A stretch of 64,000 nt of DNA from Salmonella enterica subsp. diarizonae (GCF_008692785.1 NZ_VXJV01000001.1:733634-797633), one strand, 5' to 3'. Counted from the stretch's first letter, positions 1-13,021 are shown. A program made the numbers and translations. Notes: a model not told the origin generated them from the letters alone.

Positions 1-660
1 TTTGACGATATGCAGCGGGTGCAGTTTAATGCCGTCCACGCCCGTTTCCACAACGCGAGTCAGCGTTTGCAGGCATTCACTTTGCCCCTCGCCCGGCAGC
101 CCCACAATCAGATGCGCGCACACTTTCAACCCGCTCTCACGGGCAATCCGGGTGGTACGCTGATAGCAGGCGAAGTCATGCCCGCGATTAATACGGCGCA
201 GCGTTTTATCGTGCGCGGTTTGCAGTCCCAGTTCCAGCCACACCTCATAGCCTTGATCTTTATATTCACACAATAAATCTACTACCGCCTGCGGTACGCA
301 ATCCGGACGCGTACCGACGCATAATCCGACGATGCTGGCCTGACTGACGGCCTGTTGATACATGGAACGTAGCACCTGCACTTCTGCAAAGGTGCTGGTG
401 TAGGCCTGGAAATAGGCCAGATAGCGTTTAGCGCGGTTCACCAGATGCGCCTGATGCGCAAGCTGCTCGGCAATCGAATGATGCTGCTGCGCCTCATCGG
501 CAAAAGAGGCGACATTACAGAAGGTGCAGCCGCCGCGCCCGATGGTGCCGTCGCGATTAGGGCAGCTAAAACCGCCATGAAGCGTCAGCTTATGAACCTT
601 TTGCCCATACCGACGTAAAAGATCCCCACCAAACATATTGACTAATTTCTGTAACTGCAT
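1..660 (-). CDS. yhcC: YhcC radical SAM protein, 5' part (runs off the window)
   Basis: The gene starts at the ATG at 660 (MQLQKLVNMFGGDL) and stays open to base 1, giving about 220 residues of a family that is usually about 310. Near residue 33 it carries a cysteine cluster, CPNRDGTIGRGGCTFC, which is the expected 4Fe-4S/S-adenosylmethionine site of the radical SAM superfamily. YhcC proteins are conserved but their reaction is not established. The gene is divergent from gltB across a 670-bp gap. The C-terminal third is outside the window, so completeness cannot be judged. Confidence 0.93.
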   Translation of the reverse strand, partial: MQLQKLVNMFGGDLLRRYGQKVHKLTLHGGFSCPNRDGTIGRGGCTFCNVASFADEAQQHHSIAEQLAHQAHLVNRAKRYLAYFQAYTSTFAEVQVLRSMYQQAVSQASIVGLCVGTRPDCVPQAVVDLLCEYKDQGYEVWLELGLQTAHDKTLRRINRGHDFACYQRTTRIARESGLKVCAHLIVGLPGEGQSECLQTLTRVVETGVDGIKLHPLHIVK

Positions 661-673
661 AATCTGATAGACC

Positions 674-719
674 GCCTCTTAAAAAGAGGCCAAAGCCTGC
701 CATTTTTAGCCTCCTTTGG
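674..719 (-). promoter_or_regulatory. Stem-loops in the yhcC leader
   Basis: GCCTCTT and AAGAGGC face each other across three bases at 674-690. A second repeat, CCAAAG/CTTTGG, spans about 690-719. Both lie just upstream of the yhcC start and would be in its mRNA leader if transcription begins beyond 720. Their role is not known. Confidence 0.4.
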
Positions 720-1096
720 CGATGACCTGGATCAATCGCCCCGGAAGGCGTTTACTTATTGCATAATCAAGCAAAATAAACGATATTTCATTCATAAAAC
801 TGCTGATGATTTTTTCTGATATTCCCCTCTTTTTTCAACGTCTGAAGGTTCGTCGATAAAAACAGTAGCATTAAATGCCGCTTATACTTAAATCAGCATA
901 AAATGCTAAGATTTTTGGAAAAACAAGGTCAGACAGGACCTGACAAGCGGCTCTTATAGTGAGACAGATCACAGGATTTCTGCCGCTTCGCTTTGGCCGC
1001 CTTTCTATAAAAACCTTTTAATTTCAATGCATTCAAAAAGTTATCTGTACAACAGCACACTTTTGCATAAATCAGTTTGCCATTTGACCTGGGTGT

Positions 1097-1120
1097 GGAT
1101 TCCCGATAAGTTGGGAATCC
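1097..1120. promoter_or_regulatory. Inverted repeat upstream of gltB
   Basis: GGATTCCC and GGGAATCC form a perfect 8-bp inverted repeat with an 8-base centre, about 210 bases before the gltB start. It follows a TTGACC at 1084-1089 that could be a -35 element, so it may be an operator or a leader hairpin. The transcription start cannot be fixed from sequence alone. Confidence 0.35.
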
Positions 1121-1330
1121 GCTGGAAGCTTTCTGGATGAGCCGTCTGCTCATCATATTTATGCAGTAATTGAGATTCCCTCTTAACCGTATTTACCAAT
1201 GCGAAAAGGACATAAAGAGGGCGAATGCGAGGTAAGCGTATGATGCGCCAGCCCCGTCGCCATGCTCTTGCTGTGCCCGCGCGCCATCGGTTGGGAGAGC
1301 GTCCCGTAGAGCCTGGGGAGGTTCACTGAT

Positions 1331-4300
1331 ATGTTGTACGATAAATCCCTTGAGAAGGATAACTGTGGTTTCGGCCTGATCGCCCACATAGAAGGCGAAC
1401 CTAGCCACAAGGTAGTGCGTACCGCCATACACGCGCTGGCCCGCATGCAGCACCGTGGCGCGATCCTTGCCGACGGTAAAACCGGCGACGGTTGCGGCTT
1501 GCTATTACAAAAACCTGACCGTTTCTTTCGCATCGTGGCCGAAGAGCGCGGCTGGCGCTTAGCCAAAAACTACGCCGTCGGGATGATCTTTTTGAATAAA
1601 GATCCTGAACTGGCCGCCGCGTCACGCCATATTGTCGAAGAAGAATTACAACAGGAAACCCTGTCGATTGTCGGCTGGCGCGATGTACCAACCAATGAAG
1701 GCGTGCTCGGTGAAATCGCCCTCTCCTCCCTGCCGCGTATTGAGCAGATTTTTGTCAACGCTCCGGCGGGCTGGCGTCCGCGCGATATGGAACGCCGTCT
1801 GTTTATCGCCCGCCGCCGCATTGAAAAGCGCTTGCAGGACGACAAAGATTTCTACGTGTGCAGCCTGTCGAACCTGGTCAACATTTATAAAGGTCTGTGT
1901 ATGCCGGCGGATCTGCCGCGCTTCTACCTGGATCTCGCGGATCTGCGTCTGGAATCGGCTATCTGCCTGTTCCACCAGCGCTTTTCCACTAACACCGTGC
2001 CGCGCTGGCCGCTGGCGCAGCCGTTCCGCTACCTGGCGCACAACGGCGAGATTAACACCATTACCGGCAACCGCCAGTGGGCGCGCGCCCGTACCTATAA
2101 ATTCCAGACGCCGCTGATCCCAGATTTACAGTCCGCCGCGCCGTTTGTTAACGAAACCGGTTCGGATTCCAGCTCGCTGGACAATATGCTGGAACTGCTG
2201 CTGGCAGGCGGGATGGACATCATCCGCGCCATGCGCCTGTTGGTGCCGCCCGCCTGGCAGAACAACCCGGATATGGACCCGGATCTGCGCGCCTTCTTCG
2301 ACTTTAACTCCATGCACATGGAGCCGTGGGACGGCCCGGCAGGCATCGTGATGTCCGACGGGCGCTTCGCCGCTTGTAACCTCGACCGTAACGGCCTACG
2401 CCCGGCACGCTATGTCATCACCAAAGACAAGCTGATCACCTGCGCCTCGGAAGTTGGTATCTGGGACTATCAGCCGGATGAAGTGGTCGAGAAAGGTCGC
2501 GTCGGTCCCGGCGAGCTGATGGTGATCGACACCCGCGGGGGACGTATCCTGCATTCCGCGGAAACTGATGACGATCTAAAAAGTCGCCATCCGTATAAAG
2601 CGTGGATGGAAAAGAATGTCCGCCGTCTGGTGCCATTTGAAGATCTGCCGGATGAAGAAGTCGGTAGCCGCGAACTGGACGACGACCTGCTTGCCAGCTA
2701 TCAGAAACAGTTTAACTACAGCGCCGAAGAGCTGGATTCGGTTATCCGCGTGTTAGGTGAAAACGGCCAGGAAGCAGTTGGCTCAATGGGCGACGATACC
2801 CCCTTTGCCGTGCTCTCCAGCCAGCCGCGTATTATTTACGACTACTTCCGCCAACAGTTCGCGCAGGTCACTAACCCGCCTATCGACCCGCTGCGTGAAG
2901 CGCACGTCATGTCGCTCGCCACCAGCATCGGTCGCGAAATGAACGTCTTCTGCGAAGCGGAAGGTCAGGCCCATCGCCTGAGTTTTAAATCGCCGATCCT
3001 GCTGTACTCCGATTTCAAACAGCTCACCACCATGACCGAGCATCACTACCGCGCCGACTGGCTTGACATTACCTTTGATGTCACCGAAACCTCGCTGGAT
3101 GCGACGGTCAAAGCACTGTGCGATAAAGCGGAACAGATGGTGCGTAATGGCACCGTGCTGCTGGTCCTCTCGGATCGCAATATCGGTAAGAATCGCCTGC
3201 CGGTACCCGCGCCGATGGCGGTGGGCGCGGTGCAGACGCGTCTGGTAGAACAAAGCCTGCGCTGCGACGCCAACATCATCGTAGAAACCGGAAGCGCCCG
3301 CGATCCGCACCACTTTGCGGTGCTGCTGGGCTTTGGCGCGACGGCCATCTATCCGTATCTGGCCTACGAAACGCTGGGGCGTCTGATTGATACCCAGGCC
3401 ATCGCCAAAAACTACCGTACCGTGATGCAGAACTACCGTAACGGCATCAACAAAGGGCTGTACAAGATCATGTCCAAAATGGGCATTTCGACCATTGCCT
3501 CTTACCGCTGCTCCAAACTGTTTGAAGCGGTCGGGCTGCACGATGATGTGGTAAACCTGTGTTTCCAGGGCGTGGTCAGCCGTATCGGCGGCGCGAGCTT
3601 CGATGACTTCCAACAGGATCTGCTGAATCTCTCTAAACGCGCCTGGCTGGCGCGCAAACCCATTAGCCCTGGCGGCCTGCTGAAGTACGTCCACGGCGGC
3701 GAATATCACGCCTATAACCCGGACGTGGTGCGCACCCTGCAACAGGCGGTACAGAGCGGCGAATACAGCGATTACAAAGAATATGCCGAGCTGGTCAACA
3801 ACCGCCCGGCGGCAACGCTGCGCGATCTGCTGGCGATACATCCAGACGGCGAGGCGATCGCTATCGACGAGGTTGAGCCCGCCAGTGAGCTGTTTAAACG
3901 CTTTGATACCGCAGCCATGTCTATCGGCGCATTAAGTCCGGAAGCGCACGAAGCGCTGGCGGAAGCGATGAACAGCCTCGGTGGCAACTCCAACTCCGGT
4001 GAAGGCGGTGAAGATCCGGCGCGCTACGGCACCAATAAAGTGTCGCGTATCAAACAGGTGGCCTCCGGTCGCTTTGGCGTGACGCCGGCCTACCTCGTGA
4101 ATGCCGATGTGATTCAGATTAAAGTCGCGCAGGGCGCGAAGCCAGGCGAAGGCGGTCAGTTGCCGGGGGATAAAGTGACGCCATATATCGCCAAACTGCG
4201 CTATTCAGTACCGGGCGTGACGCTGATCTCCCCGCCGCCGCATCACGATATCTACTCTATCGAGGATTTAGCGCAGCTCATTTTCGACCTCAAACAGGTC

Positions 4301-5791
4301 AACCCGAAAGCGATGATCTCGGTGAAGCTGGTGTCCGAGCCGGGCGTCGGCACTATCGCTACCGGCGTGGCGAAAGCCTATGCGGATCTGATCACCATCG
4401 CCGGCTACGACGGCGGCACCGGTGCCAGCCCGCTCTCTTCCGTGAAATATGCGGGCTGTCCGTGGGAACTCGGACTTGTTGAAACCCAGCAGGCGCTGGT
4501 CGCCAATGGCTTGCGTCACAAGATTCGTCTGCAGGTCGATGGCGGCCTGAAAACTGGCGTAGACATCATTAAAGCGGCGATTCTCGGTGCGGAAAGTTTC
4601 GGCTTCGGCACCGGCCCGATGGTGGCGCTGGGCTGTAAATACCTGCGTATTTGTCATCTGAACAACTGCGCAACCGGCGTGGCGACGCAGGATGAAAAAC
4701 TGCGTAAGAACCACTATCACGGTCTGCCGTTCAAAGTGACCAACTACTTTGAATTTATCGCCCGCGAAGTGCGCGAGCTGATGGCCGAACTGGGCGTGAC
4801 CCGCCTGGTGGATTTGATTGGCCGCACCGACCTGCTTAAAGAGTTGGAGGGCTTCACCGCTAAACAGCAGAAGCTGGCGCTGTCTCGCCTGCTGGAAACC
4901 GCGCAGCCGCATCCTGGCAAAGCGCTGTACTGCACCGAGAATAACCCGCCGTTTGATAACGGCGTGCTGAATGCGCAACTGTTGCAGCAGGCAAAACCGT
5001 TTGTTGATGCACGCCAGAGCAAAACCTTCTGGTTCGATATTCGCAACACCGATCGTTCCGTTGGGGCGTCGCTTTCCGGCTATATCGCGCAGACCCACGG
5101 CGATCAGGGGCTGGCTTCCGATCCGATTAAAGCGCACTTCAGCGGTACTGCAGGCCAGAGCTTCGGCGTGTGGAACGCGGGCGGCGTGGAGCTATATCTG
5201 ACCGGCGATGCCAATGACTATGTCGGTAAAGGTATGGCGGGCGGTTTGATCGCCATCAGACCACCGGTAGGCTCCGCCTTCCTCAGTCATAAAGCCAGCA
5301 TTATCGGCAACACCTGCCTGTATGGGGCGACCGGTGGCCGTCTGTACGCGGCGGGCCGCGCGGGCGAACGTTTCGGCGTGCGTAACTCCGGGGCGATTAC
5401 CGTGGTAGAGGGCATCGGCGACAACGGCTGTGAATACATGACCGGCGGCATCGTCTGCGTGCTGGGTAAAACCGGCGTTAACTTCGGCGCGGGAATGACC
5501 GGCGGCTTCGCCTACGTGCTGGACGAAGACGGCGAATTCCGTAAACGCGTGAACCCGGAACTGGTGGAAGTACTGGACGTCGATTCGCTGGCTATCCACG
5601 AAGAGCATCTGCGCGGCCTGATCACCGAGCACGTGCAACATACTGGTTCGCAACGCGGCGAAGAGATCCTGTCCAGGTGGTCAAGCTTCTCAACCCAATT
5701 CGCGTTAGTTAAACCCAAGTCCAGCGATGTCAAAGCCCTGTTGGGCCACCGTAGTCGTAGTGCGGCAGAATTGCGCGTGCAGGCGCAGTAA
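1331..5791 (+). CDS. gltB: Glutamate synthase (NADPH) large subunit
   Basis: GltB makes two glutamates from glutamine and 2-oxoglutarate together with GltD, the main ammonia assimilation route at low ammonium. The 1486 residues match the E. coli length. The short propeptide [11 protein letters not shown] precedes Cys12, which becomes the N-terminal nucleophile of the class II glutamine amidotransferase domain (to about 430). A central domain and the FMN-binding synthase domain (about 800-1200) follow. [12 protein letters not shown] supplies the three cysteines of the 3Fe-4S cluster. The C-terminal GXGXG beta-helix region is about 1220-1480. An AGGTTCACTG stretch precedes the ATG. gltD follows after 9 bases, so the two form an operon. 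Confidence 0.98.
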   Translation: MLYDKSLEKDNCGFGLIAHIEGEPSHKVVRTAIHALARMQHRGAILADGKTGDGCGLLLQKPDRFFRIVAEERGWRLAKNYAVGMIFLNKDPELAAASRHIVEEELQQETLSIVGWRDVPTNEGVLGEIALSSLPRIEQIFVNAPAGWRPRDMERRLFIARRRIEKRLQDDKDFYVCSLSNLVNIYKGLCMPADLPRFYLDLADLRLESAICLFHQRFSTNTVPRWPLAQPFRYLAHNGEINTITGNRQWARARTYKFQTPLIPDLQSAAPFVNETGSDSSSLDNMLELLLAGGMDIIRAMRLLVPPAWQNNPDMDPDLRAFFDFNSMHMEPWDGPAGIVMSDGRFAACNLDRNGLRPARYVITKDKLITCASEVGIWDYQPDEVVEKGRVGPGELMVIDTRGGRILHSAETDDDLKSRHPYKAWMEKNVRRLVPFEDLPDEEVGSRELDDDLLASYQKQFNYSAEELDSVIRVLGENGQEAVGSMGDDTPFAVLSSQPRIIYDYFRQQFAQVTNPPIDPLREAHVMSLATSIGREMNVFCEAEGQAHRLSFKSPILLYSDFKQLTTMTEHHYRADWLDITFDVTETSLDATVKALCDKAEQMVRNGTVLLVLSDRNIGKNRLPVPAPMAVGAVQTRLVEQSLRCDANIIVETGSARDPHHFAVLLGFGATAIYPYLAYETLGRLIDTQAIAKNYRTVMQNYRNGINKGLYKIMSKMGISTIASYRCSKLFEAVGLHDDVVNLCFQGVVSRIGGASFDDFQQDLLNLSKRAWLARKPISPGGLLKYVHGGEYHAYNPDVVRTLQQAVQSGEYSDYKEYAELVNNRPAATLRDLLAIHPDGEAIAIDEVEPASELFKRFDTAAMSIGALSPEAHEALAEAMNSLGGNSNSGEGGEDPARYGTNKVSRIKQVASGRFGVTPAYLVNADVIQIKVAQGAKPGEGGQLPGDKVTPYIAKLRYSVPGVTLISPPPHHDIYSIEDLAQLIFDLKQVNPKAMISVKLVSEPGVGTIATGVAKAYADLITIAGYDGGTGASPLSSVKYAGCPWELGLVETQQALVANGLRHKIRLQVDGGLKTGVDIIKAAILGAESFGFGTGPMVALGCKYLRICHLNNCATGVATQDEKLRKNHYHGLPFKVTNYFEFIAREVRELMAELGVTRLVDLIGRTDLLKELEGFTAKQQKLALSRLLETAQPHPGKALYCTENNPPFDNGVLNAQLLQQAKPFVDARQSKTFWFDIRNTDRSVGASLSGYIAQTHGDQGLASDPIKAHFSGTAGQSFGVWNAGGVELYLTGDANDYVGKGMAGGLIAIRPPVGSAFLSHKASIIGNTCLYGATGGRLYAAGRAGERFGVRNSGAITVVEGIGDNGCEYMTGGIVCVLGKTGVNFGAGMTGGFAYVLDEDGEFRKRVNPELVEVLDVDSLAIHEEHLRGLITEHVQHTGSQRGEEILSRWSSFSTQFALVKPKSSDVKALLGHRSRSAAELRVQAQ

Positions 5792-7219
<1,428 letters not shown>

Positions 7220-7254
7220 CCCTTCCGGCTCCCCGGTTGATGCCTTGTGCTGGT

Positions 7255-7293
7255 GGCAGGAGAGATATTCTTCTCCTCAATATCTCTCCTGCC
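7255..7293 (+). promoter_or_regulatory. Long stem-loop after gltD
   Basis: GGCAGGAGAGATATT at 7255-7269 pairs perfectly with 7279-7293 across nine bases. A 15-bp perfect stem would be very stable in RNA. No T-run follows, so it is not a typical intrinsic terminator. It may protect the 3' end of gltBD mRNA or assist Rho-dependent ending. Two small hairpins follow, AATCCG/CGGATT (7338-7353) and TACGCC/GGCGTA (7362-7376). Confidence 0.55.
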
Positions 7294-7423
7294 GGTTCTG
7301 GAAACCCGCTCGTAAATCGAGATGTAATACCATGTAAAATCCGTTCACGGATTGATCCGTTTACGCCTGAGGCGTATTGATAGCGTTCTAATTTCACATT
7401 AAAACTATCACGTAAGGGATGAC

Positions 7424-7928
7424 ATGACGAATCCAACTTTATCGCCACAGTCTGATGAATATCAGCAAATTCATGACGGCATTATTCGTCTGGTCGATAC
7501 GGCCCGTACTGAGACCGTACGCAGTATCAATACCATCATGACCGCCACCTATTAGGAAATTGGCCGACGCATTGTCGAATTTGAACAGGGAGGAGAAGCG
7601 CGAGCGGCCTATGGTACTCAGCTTATCGAACGATTGGCGGTGGATTTAAGCCAGCGCTATAAGCGCGGTTTTTCCACCAGAAACCTATGGCAAATTCGTA
7701 CATTTTATCTTTGCTTTCAACATATTGAAATTCCGCAGACACTGTCTGCGGAATCTAATAGCATACTGCTCGCCAAAACATTCCCTCTTCCCTGGTCAGC
7801 TTATGTGCGTCTGCTGTCGGTGAAAGATAACGATGCCCGCCGCTTTTATGAAAAAGAGACTTTACGTAACGCTGCTGGCTGATGAACTTGTGCGCTCACA
7901 AAACCTGTTGGAGACGCGCAAATCATAA
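7424..7928 (+). pseudogene. yhcG: Broken yhcG-like (DUF1016) gene
   Basis: The frame opens with MTNPTLSPQSDEYQQIHDG, hits a TAG at 7553-7555 where the family has Trp (TATY*EIGRRIVEFEQ), then continues in the same frame as the DUF1016 N-terminal domain (YGTQLIERLAVDLSQRYKRG, then FPLPWSAYVRLLSVKDNDAR). It ends at a TGA at 7880-7882. In the +1 frame, 7872-7928 reads LLADELVRSQNLLETRKS and then stops, which resembles the family's C-terminal end. The simplest reading is an amber point mutation plus an internal deletion that removed the PDDEXK nuclease domain and fused N- and C-terminal ends out of frame. YhcG sits between gltBD and nan in K-12 too. Confidence 0.85.
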
Positions 7929-8000
7929 TGCCAGAGACCGCCAGATATTATCCCCGATAACTCAAATATCGCCTCTTCACGATGCTATATGTAAATCCGT

Positions 8001-8038
8001 ACGTAAACGTTTGCATTCATCAAAAAAATGTATATTAT
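8001..8038 (+). promoter_or_regulatory. codBA promoter with overlapping PurR box
   Basis: ACGTAAACGTTTGCAT at 8001-8016 is a near-perfect PurR operator (centre AAACGTTT). Its last six bases, TTGCAT (8011-8016), can be the -35 element, followed by 16 bases and TATTAT (8033-8038) as -10. The repressor would block polymerase directly. PurR control of codBA is known in E. coli; here it is inferred from the box. Confidence 0.8.
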
Positions 8039-8074
8039 GCGGCGGATTTTTTGGCCAAATTTCAAGGAGGCGTT

Positions 8075-9325
8075 GTGTCGCAGGACAACAATTATAGCCA
8101 GGGGCCAGTTCCCCAGGCGGCGCGGAAAGGCGTGATTCCACTGACGTTTGTCATGTTGGGTTTAACGTTTTTTTCCGCCAGTATGTGGACCGGAGGGACG
8201 CTCGGCACCGGCCTTTCCTATCATGATTTCTTCCTCGCAGTTCTCTTCGGTAATCTCCTCCTCGGTATCTACACTGCATTTCTTGGCTACATCGGCGCAA
8301 AAACCGGACTCTCCACCCACCTCCTTGCACGTTACTCCTTTGGCGTTAAAGGCTCATGGCTTCCCTCCTTGCTGCTTGGCGGCACACAGGTAGGCTGGTT
8401 TGGCGTTGGCGTAGCGATGTTCGCTATTCCGGTCAGTAAAGCGACGGGCATTGATGCCAATATCCTGATTGCCGTTTCGGGTCTGCTGATGACCCTGACC
8501 ATCTTTTTCGGCATCTCGGCGTTGACCATTTTGTCTATCATTGCCGTACCCGCGATCGTTATTCTGGGTAGCTACTCCGTCTGGCTGGCGGTCAGCGGCG
8601 TGGGTGGGCTGGAGCATTTAAAAACGATAATGCCGCAGACACCGCTGGATTTTTCCAGCGCGCTGGCGCTGGTGGTGGGATCATTTGTCAGCGCCGGTAC
8701 ATTGACCGCCGACTTCGTCCGCTTCGGGCGTCGTGCCAAAAGCGCCGTACTGATTGCGATGGTCGCTTTTTTCCTCGGTAACTCGCTGATGTTTATCTTT
8801 GGCGCGGCAGGCGCTGCCGCCGTCGGTCAGGCGGATATCTCTGACGTGATGATCGCGCAGGGGCTGTTGCTGCCCGCGATTGTGGTGCTCGGCCTGAATA
8901 TCTGGACCACCAACGACAACGCGCTGTACGCATCGGGCCTGGGCTTCGCCAATATTACCGGCCTTTCCAGCCGCACGCTGTCGGTGGCTAACGGTATTAT
9001 CGGTACCGTGTGCGCGCTGTGGCTTTACAATAATTTTGTCGGCTGGCTGACGTTCCTCTCATCTGCCATCCCACCGATTGGCGGGGTGATTATTGCCGAC
9101 TACCTGTTAAACCGCCGCCGCTATGCCGACTTCAACACCGCGCGCTTTATTCCTGTTAACTGGATTGCTATTCTTTCCGTCGCGCTGGGCATCGCCGCCG
9201 GACATTATGTTCCAGGTATTGTGCCCGTCAACGCCGTACTCGGCGGCGTCTTCAGCTATATCTTGTTGAATCCACTTTGCAATCGCAGCTTTGCGAAATC
9301 CCCGGAGATCGGCCATGCAGAATAA
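8075..9325 (+). CDS. codB: Cytosine permease
   Basis: CodB carries cytosine across the inner membrane for pyrimidine salvage. It is a nucleobase:cation symporter-1 family member with about 12 membrane segments. I choose the GTG at 8075 because AAGGAGG ends five bases before it and the protein then starts (M)[18 protein letters not shown], as in E. coli CodB. The result is 416 residues, about the family length. An upstream ATG in frame at 7982 lies before the promoter and is rejected. The gene overlaps codA by 11 bases, so the two are translationally coupled. Confidence 0.96.
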   Translation: MSQDNNYSQGPVPQAARKGVIPLTFVMLGLTFFSASMWTGGTLGTGLSYHDFFLAVLFGNLLLGIYTAFLGYIGAKTGLSTHLLARYSFGVKGSWLPSLLLGGTQVGWFGVGVAMFAIPVSKATGIDANILIAVSGLLMTLTIFFGISALTILSIIAVPAIVILGSYSVWLAVSGVGGLEHLKTIMPQTPLDFSSALALVVGSFVSAGTLTADFVRFGRRAKSAVLIAMVAFFLGNSLMFIFGAAGAAAVGQADISDVMIAQGLLLPAIVVLGLNIWTTNDNALYASGLGFANITGLSSRTLSVANGIIGTVCALWLYNNFVGWLTFLSSAIPPIGGVIIADYLLNRRRYADFNTARFIPVNWIAILSVALGIAAGHYVPGIVPVNAVLGGVFSYILLNPLCNRSFAKSPEIGHAE

Positions 9326-10595
9326 TTCCCTTACCATCCGTCAGGCGCGTCTGCAGGGGCGCGAAGGATTGTGGCAGCTCACGATTGAAAACGGTCGCTT
9401 TAGCCGTATTGAACCGCAGGAAGCGGCCTCGTTGGCGCAAGGCGAAGCGCTGGATGCCGAAGGTGGGCTGGTCATCCCGCCGTTTGTTGAGCCACATATT
9501 CACCTGGACACCACGCAAACCGCAGGCGAACCGAACTGGAATCAGTCGGGGACGCTGTTTGAAGGGATTGAGCGCTGGGCCGAACGTAAAGCGATGCTCA
9601 CCCACGAAGACGTGAAGTCACGTGCGATGCAAACCCTCAAGTGGCAGATGGCCAACGGCATCCAGTATGTCCGTACTCACGTTGACGTTTCTGACCCGGC
9701 GCTGACGGCACTGAAAGCGATGCTGGAAGTGAAGCAGGAGGTTGCGCCATGGGTAGACCTGCAAATCGTCGCCTTCCCGCAAGAAGGTATTCTTTCTTAT
9801 CCCAACGGTGAAGCGCTGTTAGAGGAAGCCGTACGTTTGGGCGCTGACGTTATTGGCGCAATCCCGCACTTTGAGTTCACGCGGGAATATGGCGTTGAAT
9901 CGCTGCACAAAACCTTCGCCCTGGCGCAGAAATACGACAGACTGATCGATGTGCACTGCGACGAAATTGATGATGAGCAGTCTCGCTTTGTCGAAACGGT
10001 CGCGGCGCTGGCGCATCGCGATGGCATGGGCGCGCGCGTCACTGCCAGTCATACCACCGCAATGCACTCCTATAACGGCGCCTACGCTTCACGCCTGTTC
10101 CGCCTATTGAAAATGTCGGGGATTAACTTCATTGCTAACCCGCTGGTGAATATCCACTTGCAAGGGCGGTTTGATACCTATCCCAAGCGCCGCGGCGTAA
10201 CCCGCGTGAAAGAGATGCTGGAGACGGGCATTAATGTCTGCTTTGGTCATGATGACGTATTCGATCCGTGGTATCCGCTGGGTACCGCCAATATGCTGCA
10301 GGTGCTACACATGGGGTTACACGTTTGCCAGTTGATGGGATACGGACAAATCAATGATGGGCTGAATTTGATCACCACCCACAGCGCGAAAACTCTGCAT
10401 TTACCGGACTACGGCCTGAACGTCGGCAATTCCGCGAATCTGGTTATCTTACCGGCTGAGAATGGATTCGACGCGGTGCGCCGCCAGACGCCTGCCCGTT
10501 ACTCGATTCGCCACGGGCGGGTTATTGCCGAGACGGTGCCGAGCCAGACAACGCTGCACCTGACCCAGCCGGAAGCCGTGACGTTTAAGCGCTAA
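9315..10595 (+). CDS. codA: Cytosine deaminase
   Basis: CodA hydrolyses cytosine to uracil and ammonia in the cytoplasm. It is a 426-residue amidohydrolase-superfamily enzyme. Metal ligands are visible in [10 protein letters not shown] (two His), in [11 protein letters not shown] near 210 and in GHDDVFDPW near 310; ASHTTAMHS carries further active-site residues. The start at 9315 ([15 protein letters not shown]) lies inside the end of codB, which agrees with coupling. An intrinsic terminator-like hairpin follows the stop. codBA is elsewhere in K-12, so its position here marks a lineage difference. Confidence 0.97.
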   Translation: MQNNSLTIRQARLQGREGLWQLTIENGRFSRIEPQEAASLAQGEALDAEGGLVIPPFVEPHIHLDTTQTAGEPNWNQSGTLFEGIERWAERKAMLTHEDVKSRAMQTLKWQMANGIQYVRTHVDVSDPALTALKAMLEVKQEVAPWVDLQIVAFPQEGILSYPNGEALLEEAVRLGADVIGAIPHFEFTREYGVESLHKTFALAQKYDRLIDVHCDEIDDEQSRFVETVAALAHRDGMGARVTASHTTAMHSYNGAYASRLFRLLKMSGINFIANPLVNIHLQGRFDTYPKRRGVTRVKEMLETGINVCFGHDDVFDPWYPLGTANMLQVLHMGLHVCQLMGYGQINDGLNLITTHSAKTLHLPDYGLNVGNSANLVILPAENGFDAVRRQTPARYSIRHGRVIAETVPSQTTLHLTQPEAVTFKR

Positions 10596-10608
10596 CCGAC
10601 ACCTTCAC

Positions 10609-10642
10609 AACGCAGCCCCGCAAAGGGGCCTGCGTTTATATT
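10609..10642 (+). terminator. Terminator after codA
   Basis: AACGCAG-CCCC, a GCAAA loop and GGGGC-CTGCGTTT form a hairpin 13 bases after the codA stop, followed by a T-rich stretch (TTTATATTTC). Confidence 0.7.
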
Positions 10643-10918
10643 TCATCCACAATGCACGGAAAACTACAAGTGGATGAGAACTGCCACTGGGATAAAATCG
10701 GCGCTGTCGATCTGCGCCAAATCCACCGCGGCAACGCCAGTCCCTTACAGAGTTAACGTGCAGGCGCTGAAACTAACGGCAGAGGCGCGCCATACTCGTT
10801 GACGTAAGTCAGCACTGGAGCGCTTATCACGTTGTCCGCTTTAACCTTCATCGCCGCGCTGCCCCCGGGCGCAATCACTAACGGCGAATGCATGAGGGTT
10901 CCGAATCGATGCGTTTAC
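10643..10918. other. Intergenic stretch with decayed coding sequence
   Basis: Between the codA terminator and the nanQ 3' hairpin there is no intact gene. On the minus strand a 46-codon frame (10753-10893) resembles the end of a fimbrial chaperone and is listed separately. Short frames at 10650-10755 on either strand have no recognisable match. The convergent setting and lack of an intact gene suggest leftovers of a lost operon. K-12 has the yhcADEF fimbrial genes in this interval. Confidence 0.4.
10753..10893 (-). pseudogene. Possible fimbrial chaperone C-terminal remnant
   Basis: The frame reads MHSPLVIAPGGSAAMKVKAD, then VISAPVLTYVNEYGAPLPL, then a stop. The SPLVIAPG stretch followed some 20 residues later by a Tyr-Val-Asn-Glu-Tyr-Gly turn is like the end of periplasmic pilus chaperones, where a TXNDYG-like strand lies near the C-terminus. 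No immunoglobulin-like N-terminal domain is present upstream. The minus orientation does not match K-12 yhcA, so a direct orthologue is doubtful. The similarity is by eye only. Confidence 0.25.
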
Positions 10919-10944
10919 CTTGCCGGAAGGATACTTCCGGCAAG
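10919..10944 (-). terminator. Stem-loop after nanQ
   Basis: CTTGCCGGAAG and CTTCCGGCAAG form an 11-bp perfect stem just beyond the nanQ stop. The T-run on the minus strand is weak, so it may act as a terminator or a 3' stabiliser for the nan operon mRNA. Confidence 0.55.
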
Positions 10945-10948
10945 AGAT

Positions 10949-12284
<1,336 letters not shown>

Positions 12285-12288
<4 letters not shown>

Positions 12289-12974
12289 GACGCCGCCTTT
12301 TTTAATGCGTCGTTATACCATCCACAGATATGTTCCAGACGGGTAATGGCGGACCCCACCGTCACCGCCCATGCGCCATAACGGATCGCCTTCGCCGCCA
12401 GTGCTGGCGAGTTATAGCGCCCTTCGGCTATCACCCGGCATCCGGCGTCATGCAACGCTTTGACTAAGGGCAGATCGGGTTCCTCCGGCGTATCGGGGGT
12501 AGTGTAGCCGGACATTGTCGTGCCGATAATGTCCGCGCCCAACCGTTGGCAGGCGAGACCATCGTCCACGGATGAGCAGTCGGCCATCGCCAGTAGATGG
12601 TGGTGATGAATGCGCGCCAACAACGCCTCAACAGCTACCGGCCGTTGTCGAGCGGTTCCATCAACGGCGATAATATTTGCGCCGGCCTGCGCCAGCGCAT
12701 CTACATCGTCGAGAAAAGGGGTAATGCGTACTGGAGACTCGTCCAGATCGCGTTTGATAATGCCGATAATCGGTACCGAAACGAGCGAGCGGGTCACACG
12801 CAGGTTGTCTATGCCTTCAATACGCACCGCAACCGCGCCCGCCTGTTCCGCCGCCAACGCCATTGCCGCTACAATCTCCGGCTTATCCAGCGGACTGCCA
12901 GGAACGGGCTGGCAGGAGACAATCAAACCGCCAGAAGCGGCAATATTTTTATCCAGTTGTTCAAGTAACGACAT
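12285..12974 (-). CDS. nanE: N-acetylmannosamine-6-phosphate 2-epimerase
   Basis: NanE converts ManNAc-6-phosphate to GlcNAc-6-phosphate, which then enters amino sugar breakdown. The 229-residue protein is a TIM barrel; [12 protein letters not shown] and [11 protein letters not shown] hold conserved active-site segments, and [10 protein letters not shown] with [10 protein letters not shown] form the phosphate-binding end. It sits between nanT (47 bases upstream) and nanK (4-base overlap). Confidence 0.97.
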
Positions 12975-13021
12975 ACTACTCCCTTACAAATATTGCCCGG
13001 TTTGAAAACCGGGCAAGCGGA

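Larger units (their letters stand above)
661..1330. other. yhcC-gltB divergent intergenic region
   Basis: These 670 bases hold no convincing gene. Close to yhcC are two hairpins in its leader (674-690 and about 690-719). The centre is AT-rich. In E. coli the gltB upstream region binds Lrp, IHF and other regulators, and a similar role is inferred here. A perfect 8-bp inverted repeat lies at 1097-1120 just after a TTGACC at 1084-1089. A short minus-strand open frame at 929-1156 has no recognisable features and no conserved context. Confidence 0.6.

Noticed and set aside
929..1156. 75-codon minus-strand frame upstream of gltB
   Set aside because: It lies in the gltB regulatory region, has no ribosome site of note and no recognisable family.
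2783..3841. Long minus-strand open frame (352 codons) inside gltB
   Set aside because: It is the antisense of a highly conserved gene with GC-rich third codon positions, which keeps the opposite strand open. The protein is His/Arg/Gln-rich with no recognisable domain.
4268..5137. Second long antisense frame inside gltB
   Set aside because: Same reason: no domain, no ribosome site, and it lies over the conserved synthase domain.
7982..8074. Upstream ATG extension of codB
   Set aside because: It would start before the PurR box and promoter; the GTG with AAGGAGG at 8075 gives the conserved N-terminus.
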